Source: Blastocystis hominis (Eukaryota; Sar; Bigyra; Opalinata; Blastocystidae). Taken from it: a stretch of DNA of 64,000 nucleotides. The stretch covers positions 363,948 through 427,947 of the forward strand of contig NW_013171823.1 in NCBI RefSeq assembly GCF_000151665.1, in the 5' to 3' direction. The notes below the pieces were generated by a model that worked only from the letters and a program-made list of their open reading frames with translations, did no database searches and was not told the DNA's origin. The stretch's first letter is position 1; each line of letters begins with the position of its first letter. Both the position numbers and the translations under genes were made by a program. Positions 57,141 through 64,000 of the stretch are shown one piece after another.

Positions 57141-60100
57141 ATGGATAATTTGAATTTTACTACTGTCAGTATTCCGATGTCTATGCAGACAGTCTCTAAC
57201 ATCAAAAGAATGAACTGTTGGGAATCGGATTTTGGAAAAGAGTTTCCCATATCTTGTATACAAAGCACTGAAGGAGAAACAACTGTAATAACAGGTTATC
57301 CCCATTCAGATTACAGAATTATAACTAATATGAAGAACCAGAAAATGGATGGTGAATCGACATTATTTACTGAGAGCAAAGTCCGAATCGCGAAACTAAC
57401 TTTTGTAGAAGGTATTGCAAATGGTCCTTGTACCATATATCATGACAACGGTATGCTATTTTTTGAAGGAAAATTCGTAAATGGATATCGTGAAGGTCCA
57501 GGAAAAGAATATGATGAAAAAGGCAATCTAATTTATGACGGGCTATATGATAAAGGAAAAAAGATAGAAATAGTGAGTAGTACATGTGGATATTTGGAAA
57601 AAACAGACGAGCCAAAAGCAAATGTACAAATAGTGAATCAACTGAATAACGAAGGCGAAAACAATGGCGTAAAAGTGCAATTCGACGACAATGGAGAAAT
57701 TATTAGAATATTTGAATGGAAGGTAGGCGAGGAAATACCATTCACTGGATACTACAAATTCTATAACGAGAAAAATAAGAAATGGGTAGAAGGAGAATAC
57801 AAGAATGGTGTTCGAAATGGAGCAAGCAAAGAATATGAAGAAAATGGAAACTTATTATTTGATGGATATTTTGAAAATGGGAAAAAGTCAAATTTGGTTC
57901 GTCTTCCCGAAATGAATGGATATTGGAAGGAATATGATGAAAAAGGAAACTTGAAATGTATATGCAAGAAAAACAAGTATGGACAATATGAAGGTGTGTG
58001 TTATTTCTATGAAAATGGAAAATTACAAAAGATAAGTGAATGGAAACAAGGAAAAGAAATATCGAAAAGTGGTTATTACAAATTTTATGATGACTTAAAA
58101 GGAATTTGGTATGAAGGGAGATATCGAAATGGAATTCCTGAAGGAATAAGCAAGGAATATTCTCGTAACGGCAGTATTCTGTTTGAAGGTTACAAAATTA
58201 ATGGCAACAAACTAACTCCAATGGATGGCAATAAGTTATTTTGGAAGGAAGTGGATAATGATAATAATCTGGTCCGAATCTGTGTAATCAATGACGATGG
58301 TCAATATGATGGAATTTCTTATTTTTACCAAAATGGAGAGATACATAGAGTTAGTAAGTGGAAAAATGGAAAAGAAACAGAGGTTTTGAAAATGTTTAGT
58401 GGAAATAAAATGAATGAGTACAAGAAAGGGAAACTGTGGTACTCAGGAGAATATGTAAAGAATGATGAATATAATTATATCCGTGAAGGAAAGGGTGAAG
58501 AATATGACACTGATGGAGTAACTTTAATTTACAAGGGCAGTATAAAGAATGGAAAGCGAAATGGTCATGGTAAGGAGTATCACAATGGAAATGTTGTATA
58601 TGATGGAGAATGGATAAAGGGGATGAAGAAAATGCATTACTATTTGTGGATGATACTGATATTTGTATTTATGTTTGTGAGTGCTGCAGTTTGCTTTTAT
58701 AAATTAAATGTATATGTAGGAGCAGTGGTTTCAGGCATATATATAACGATGATTAGTTTCTATTATAGCAGGTATGCTGGAACAGTTTCATTAATTCTGT
58801 TCTTTGATTTAATATGTTTCATGATTCATTTATATGTTGGATTAATAGTATTGCTGGTAATAATAGTGACATATTTATCATTCTGGGACAATGTACTTAC
58901 TGGTATAATACCTCTTGGGTTGGCAATTACCTTATTTAGTTATAGTATTAACATATTTGCTGGAATATCAATGAGTGGAGTATTTCTTATTTATATATTG
59001 TTTTGGATAGTACACAAGCGTAATTGGAAAATGAGTGTGTTATCTACTGGTGCTGGTGTAATACTGGGAATTTGCATAATAACAAGTTTATCAATCGGAT
59101 TAAATATAAACCAATTCATAAAATATTTCTTGATAATTGCAATAGGTCTTTTCCTTATCTATATTATGTTATTGATAATTCTATTCTTTGATTTGGATTT
59201 AAGTATATTCATTCCAATTTCAGGTGTGATATTGATTTCATGTTTAATATCAAGCTTAATCATTGGAGTAAAAGATATGCAATCATTGAAATATGTATTG
59301 ATTTTCTTATTTGGATTATTGATGGTGTTTACAATATACGAATTATTAGTATGCTGTGGTTGGAAAATGAATGTAGTATATTCGAGTGCTGGTGTAATAC
59401 TGGGAATCTGCATAATAACAAGTTTATCAGTCGGATTCCATGATAATAGTAAAAGAGAAATGCTATATATATTGATATTTACTATAGGCATATTCATTGA
59501 ATATATTATATTCCTGATAGTACATTATTCGGAAAATAGCATGAAACTTGTATTCGCGAACGGTTTTTTGATATTGTGTACATGTTGTGCAGTATGCTTA
59601 CTACTTATAGTTAAGGAAATACCAATAATGAAATATGTATTGATTCTTTTAAGTGGGTTAATAATGATATTTCTGGTATTAGTACTAAGTGATTGTTATA
59701 ACTGGGAAACAAATGTGGATTATTCAAGCATTGGTGTGATATTTGGATTATGTTCCATAGCATGTTTACTAATTGGATTGAATCAGAACGAAATAATGAA
59801 ATATCTGTTGGTATTTGCAATAGGACTTTTCCTAGTCTATATAGTATTCTTGATAGTACATCAGTGTAACTGGAATTTGCATGCTTTTTTTTCAAGTACT
59901 GGGATAATTATGATTTCTTGTATGATAACGAGTTTATTTATCGGAGGGAAAAACATGGACTCATTGAAATATGTATTGATTTTCTTATTTGGATTATTGA
60001 TTGTGTTTATAATATACGAATTTGCAACAAGTTGTGATTGGGAAATGAATGTAGTATACTCGAGTAGTGGTATAATATTGGGAATATGCATAATAACTAG

Positions 60101-60542
60101 TTTAATAATGGCTTCATTTGAAATATCATATTTGAAATATGTGACGATTGGAATAATAGGCATTGTGCTAATAGCGATCTATTTTACAATTTATTCTGAT
60201 GAAGTAGAGGTAGCTATGACTGGAGCATTGATCATAACTGCTGTTTGTATAATGACAGGATTGGTATTTGGATTTGTTGGTAAAAGTGTGTTTAAATATG
60301 TATTGATATTTGGAATTGGATCATATTTTGTATTGATAATATATGTGACATATACAATCTTTAAATGGGAAATGGAGGTTGTATGGATAAGTGGAGGTCT
60401 GATATTACTATCATGTATTGTTGCTAGTATAATTCTTGGTTCTATTGAAAATCTTATTATTAGAGTAGTAAGTATTGGTGTAGCTATAATAATTGTGTGC
60501 TATATCGTAGGGGCATGTATTTACGCTTCTTTTTATGAGTAA
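57141..60542 (+). CDS. MORN-repeat and about 24-TM membrane protein, intronless and AT-rich
   Basis: One uninterrupted frame of 1,133 codons. Residues 1-85 are unique. About 85-500 hold MORN_2-type repeats with the pattern GxxxEYxxNGxxxxxGxxxNGKxxG: NGYREGPGKEYDEKGNLIY, NGVRNGASKEYEENGNLLF, NGIPEGISKEYSRNGSILF, NGKRNGHGKEYHNGNVVY. From about residue 503 to the end there are about 24 hydrophobic helices in a two-helix repeat of roughly 70 residues (GVILGICIITSLSIG, then YVLIFLFGLLMVF...). Repeat DNA at 59266-59400 and 59962-60085 is nearly identical, so the array grew recently. MORN repeats often bind membrane lipids. No catalytic motif, no signal peptide. Lack of introns, AT-rich codons and the Polinton relic next door all set it apart. 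Confidence 0.85.
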   Translation: MDNLNFTTVSIPMSMQTVSNIKRMNCWESDFGKEFPISCIQSTEGETTVITGYPHSDYRIITNMKNQKMDGESTLFTESKVRIAKLTFVEGIANGPCTIYHDNGMLFFEGKFVNGYREGPGKEYDEKGNLIYDGLYDKGKKIEIVSSTCGYLEKTDEPKANVQIVNQLNNEGENNGVKVQFDDNGEIIRIFEWKVGEEIPFTGYYKFYNEKNKKWVEGEYKNGVRNGASKEYEENGNLLFDGYFENGKKSNLVRLPEMNGYWKEYDEKGNLKCICKKNKYGQYEGVCYFYENGKLQKISEWKQGKEISKSGYYKFYDDLKGIWYEGRYRNGIPEGISKEYSRNGSILFEGYKINGNKLTPMDGNKLFWKEVDNDNNLVRICVINDDGQYDGISYFYQNGEIHRVSKWKNGKETEVLKMFSGNKMNEYKKGKLWYSGEYVKNDEYNYIREGKGEEYDTDGVTLIYKGSIKNGKRNGHGKEYHNGNVVYDGEWIKGMKKMHYYLWMILIFVFMFVSAAVCFYKLNVYVGAVVSGIYITMISFYYSRYAGTVSLILFFDLICFMIHLYVGLIVLLVIIVTYLSFWDNVLTGIIPLGLAITLFSYSINIFAGISMSGVFLIYILFWIVHKRNWKMSVLSTGAGVILGICIITSLSIGLNINQFIKYFLIIAIGLFLIYIMLLIILFFDLDLSIFIPISGVILISCLISSLIIGVKDMQSLKYVLIFLFGLLMVFTIYELLVCCGWKMNVVYSSAGVILGICIITSLSVGFHDNSKREMLYILIFTIGIFIEYIIFLIVHYSENSMKLVFANGFLILCTCCAVCLLLIVKEIPIMKYVLILLSGLIMIFLVLVLSDCYNWETNVDYSSIGVIFGLCSIACLLIGLNQNEIMKYLLVFAIGLFLVYIVFLIVHQCNWNLHAFFSSTGIIMISCMITSLFIGGKNMDSLKYVLIFLFGLLIVFIIYEFATSCDWEMNVVYSSSGIILGICIITSLIMASFEISYLKYVTIGIIGIVLIAIYFTIYSDEVEVAMTGALIITAVCIMTGLVFGFVGKSVFKYVLIFGIGSYFVLIIYVTYTIFKWEMEVVWISGGLILLSCIVASIILGSIENLIIRVVSIGVAIIIVCYIVGACIYASFYE

Positions 60543-60642
60543 TATGATCATTTGTTTGTTATTAGAAAATGAGTATTTTAAAATAAGTGGAAAAGTGGAT
60601 TAGAGTTCAGATAGAAATAGTGTTAACAAATCAATAACTGAT

Positions 60643-62827
60643 TTACAAAAGATCATACGCAGACCGTTCACCACCTTTAATATTCGTACTGATATCAACT
60701 TTGGATTTCTTCCCACTAGCCCACCTCTGGGGTTTGCTTGCTATCACTTTATGCCACATACCATATAGAGTGAGCCATTCATAGAAAGTCCCTTGCAAAA
60801 ATCTTGCTACATTATCACAACCAATTAACTCACCTTACTCGCCAAAAGACATTCCATTGCCAATACCTGTTGCCTGGATTTTATCACAATCCTTTCTTCC
60901 TCTCTTCCTATGTTCAGAATCTAATTATCCTTCCTTCCTTCCTTCCCAAGGCTCTCCCAACCATAATATTCCACAGATGAGGTACCCAATAACCATTACT
61001 ATTTCTCATCGAACCAAAAACAATGTCGCCCTAGTTAGCACAATCGATTTTTTCAATGACCCTCCGTCCCAAGGATCCTCTCGGAATAACACCACAGTCA
61101 CCAAAGCCACGTAGCGAGCCTCTCAAATCCACTGAATCCTTACACAACAGAATCGAGAGAAATCTGCTGTCCACAGCGATGTGAGTAGAAACTTGACACG
61201 CGTCACCAGAATCCGCAGTCGCAAACGTCGAATTAGCAGTAGTCGAAGCAGTCGTAGAAACAATGCAAGTACCTTTGTCTCTGTCTGTGATTTCTTCTCC
61301 GATGCCTTCGCTTCTAGATCAACCTCCTTCATTCTCGCCTCTTGCTTCTTTCTTTTTTCTTCTTCTTTCTTGGCTTCCAGAATTGGTTTCAGCTTCTTGT
61401 ACTCTTCTCTACCCACTCTCAATCATTCTATATTGTACTGTACCTCGCCTCCTTCTCTCTGTCTTGGATGGTACCATATCTCCTCCAAAAGTGGACATTT
61501 CCAACGAATTCGAGTACTCCCATCGCATCCTGCAACTCTTTGAACCCTGTCCTCTCTCTTCCCAAAGATAAGAGAAAGCACATAAATCGGTGTTCAATTT
61601 CCCAGATGGGAAGGCAAATATACTGTCGGATCAATTTGGGCTCAATTTACTACAAATCGACCCCTCATCCACCAAATCAAGTGGTGTATCCAAATTCGCA
61701 TTCTTATCCCACATTTCAGAATGAACCTTCTTATACGGCATGACATTCTTCTGTTGGACCGTATTCGTCCTCTCTAATGAATCGCATTCTCGCTTCCTCT
61801 CATTATCACTACACAAAACCTTCAAGTCTTCTTTGTCATCACTGACTATATTTTCCATACTATCTTCATTCATATACTCACTATTCATCGTCTTCTTACC
61901 ACTCATACTTAAGCTGGCTTCATTCTTATTCGCACACGATTCTTCTTTCACAGCCACTTCAAAACTATACATTCCTGTCGAATTTGAGTTTCCCAATGTC
62001 TTCTTTGCATTCTCTTTCTTATTTCCTCTACACCACACAAAATTGAAAAAATCGAAAAATCGTTTACCACACATAGGGAGAATCAACATTTTGCTCCGAA
62101 CAACTTGTGATTACTATACTGCTCTTGCTCTCGCTCTCTTTCTCCTATTCATTTTCTCACATGGCAGCTCACAATCCTTCTTCTCTTCCAACAAACTCGA
62201 TTCTACCTTTGTTGAAGGCGAAACCTCTTTTGGTTCAATCGGCTTGACCTCTTCTTCCAAACGCACTCTTTTACTCTCCGTGTGTCGCAATACCACTTCT
62301 TGCTTTTCACTTCCAGGTCTCTTCACACAATTTTCACTATTCTTCTATTGCGTTTTTATCAGGGTTTTGCCGTGGTTGGGAGATTTCGTACCAGTCCTTC
62401 TTGATTTTGATTTTTGATTTTTAGAATGCTTCGTCTTCTTCTATATTTCTGCCTTCATTGGGATTATCTCAGGCTGTTTTCTCTCACTGTCCTCTCTCAA
62501 CTTCTTACAAGAGTCCTTCCATTCTTCTTCTTCTTCTTCTTCTTCTTTATCTACCTATCTGCACAACTTCTTCTTTTAACCGATTATCTTCAGTACTTTC
62601 AACCGATTCTTTCACAGACACCTCCACCGAACTCTTCGTTGACGTCCTTCGGTTCTTCACTAACCTCTCATTTTTCCTAAACTGCGGAAAACCAGTCTTC
62701 CTTGTGGATACACTTCATCAAGAATCGTATACTTCTTCTCCAAGTACAATCAATATTCAACTCGTCTTGTCACGTGCTCTTGGAGGTGTTTCAACACCAT
62801 CAATACGAGTTTATCGGGTGTTATCAT
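60643..62827 (-). CDS. Multi-exon charged protein, gene model incomplete
   Basis: The 3' part is clear: exons joined by introns of 30, 41 and 32 bp read RGDIVFGSMRNSNGYWVPHLW, ILNIGREEERIVIKSRQQ, VLAMECLLATRFLQGTFYEW and GMWHKVIASKPQRW, and end AYDLL-TAA (60645-60643). Upstream are a Lys/Glu coiled coil (KKLKPILEAKKEEEKRKKQE), a Ser/Thr/Ala-rich stretch, acidic low-complexity exons and a possible start MITPDKLVLMVLKHLQEH at 62827. RGDIVFGSM could be the start of a PWWP-like fold, but this is weak. Several joins between 61100 and 62700 are unresolved, so two adjacent genes are possible. Confidence 0.5.
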
Positions 62828-64000
62828 TTCACCCAACAATAATGAACTCCCACACCTGATTAACTAATCCAATCAATTCAATTCAATTCAATTCAATTCA
62901 ATTCAATTCAATTCAATTCAATTCAATTCAATTCAATTCATGATATTTATTGTGTGAAATACTAGTACTTTGTGTGAAGTGAAAGTGATGAGGTCCCAAA
63001 CATGTTAGGAGGCCATGAATACTCGATATCTCCATGGATTGTTGTCTTTGTGGATTGGTTCGTACTCCCCTATCCAGATTCTTGTCACTCTCCATATACC
63101 CTTCCTTCGCTCCTTCTCTTAGTGTGCTGTGACCCAACACTTCTCTTAGGCACACCGAGAACATATGAAATGAATATCGGAGACAGTTTGAAAACAAGTA
63201 TCTCCAAATCGATCTCTACTATTATCTGCGTATTGTACACAACGAGTACAATATTTCCATAAATAGAATTCTTGGAAAAGTACAGACCACTTTTACACCT
63301 TCACTTTTATCGCTTTTTGCTTTTTAATATTATTCAATAGACTACATAGAATGCAAATTGATAAAATAATAGACAATCCAGTGATTTGTGATTCTTTATT
63401 GAATCAAAATAGAATAAGAATAAGAATAAGAATAAGAAACTCCATTTCTTGTTTTAGAATATTGATTTTCAAAGTCATTTAGACACCTATCAAAATTGTG
63501 ATTCTATATTCGTAATGTGGATATAGAATGGAACACGGTGATATATATGTATATATATGTATGGAATGTTAATTGGTTGACCTTGTGTTTCACAAGTTGT
63601 TGGTTTTTGATAATAATAGTTAATCTCTAATAAGAACATGTTGATATATAAATAAATAGAACAAACAAGAATAAAAACAGAGTAGGTTAGAACTGAGCAC
63701 TTTCCGTACTGTCTCTAGAAAAATCAATAGAGATAGATAGATAATATGGGTTACGGGCAATCTATCCATAATTGTAGATAATGGAAATGGGAAGTTTGTT
63801 TGTTGAAAGTCTTGGTTTCGTGATTGAATGTGTGATTTTGTATATAGGATGTGAATGTGAGTATATATATATATGTGTGAAAATAATGAAGAAGCTTGAA
63901 TTGGAGTGTAACAAGTGGTTATTTTGCAATTTGAGGAGTGTATATATGTAACCACAATAGAACAAGGATAACCCTGATGCGATAATGAATGTAGAGAAGG
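62828..64000. other. Repeat-rich, AT-rich right end without a supported gene
   Basis: Besides the ATTCA array it contains a GAATAA run (about 63412-63437), TATATG repeats (63540-63562 and 63860-63875) and other AT-rich simple sequence. The longest frames (89-111 codons) have no family features. No telomeric repeat is visible. Confidence 0.5.
62876..62940. repeat. (ATTCA)13 microsatellite
   Basis: Thirteen perfect copies of ATTCA in a row. Confidence 0.98.

Noticed and set aside
1-64000. tRNA, rRNA and CRISPR loci
   Set aside because: I looked for tRNA B-box sequences, rRNA cores and regularly spaced direct repeats and found none. The repeats present are coding tandem repeats or microsatellites.
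62876-64000. A telomere or subtelomere at the right edge
   Set aside because: Simple repeats are present but no telomere-type G-rich repeat; the sequence ends in ordinary AT-rich DNA.

Overview
This window is compact protist chromatin, most likely from Blastocystis, an anaerobic gut stramenopile. Three signs point there. Nearly every gene is cut by GT-AG micro-introns of about 26-40 bp (usually 28-33), many recognisable only by splicing short frames back together. The octamer TGTTTGTT lies at or just past the 3' end of at least nine genes; in Blastocystis this motif marks the poly(A) site. Finally, at least one gene (the GH3 glycosidase) runs through the octamer without a stop of its own, the arrangement in which poly(A) addition completes a stop codon. 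Genes are packed tail to head, with gaps down to 17 bp. Genus assignment is inference; no rRNA is present.

Layout, left to right. 1-18 kb: the 3'-truncated gene of a giant ARM/HEAT-repeat protein, a TRMT2A-type tRNA uracil methyltransferase, three tandem box C/D snoRNAs, an acidic proline-rich protein, a mitochondrial methylglutaconyl-CoA hydratase-like enzyme, an Mpv17-family membrane protein, an LRR protein, a TKL-type kinase and a HEI10-like RING protein. 18-25 kb: a 2,275-residue type I surface protein with discoidin-like, putative-Ig and Cys-rich modules. 25-39 kb (minus strand): a protein with four copies of an SBP-like zinc module, a GT13-like glycosyltransferase without its EDD motif, a CHD7-like remodeler fused to FYRN/FYRC, another probable glycosyltransferase and a seven-TM receptor. 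39-53 kb: a secreted GH3 glycosidase, alpha-MPP, two small unknown genes, an RluA-type pseudouridine synthase, a repeat-rich membrane protein with a RanBP2 zinc finger, a HAD phosphatase and the KEOPS subunit Kae1.

53-64 kb is different: AT-rich, gene-poor and with decayed sequence. It holds a broken pyrophosphate-dependent phosphofructokinase copy, remnants of a Polinton/Maverick-like element (integrase plus capsid-type fragments), an intronless AT-rich gene encoding MORN repeats fused to about 24 TM segments, one poorly defined charged-protein gene, and a repeat-rich right end.

The genes are mostly unrelated housekeeping and surface functions, not an operon. Themes are tRNA and rRNA modification (TRMT2A, Kae1, RluA enzyme, snoRNAs), mitochondrion-related organelle function (alpha-MPP, hydratase, Mpv17), chromatin and meiosis (CHD-FYR, HEI10-like) and cell surface or signalling (giant surface protein, 7TM receptor, TKL kinase, glycosyltransferases). 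The least familiar items are the four-unit SBP-like zinc protein, the MORN/multi-TM protein beside the Polinton relic, the CHD-FYR fusion and the snoRNA trio. All exon structures were spliced by eye from frame continuity and family resemblance; exact boundaries need RNA data.
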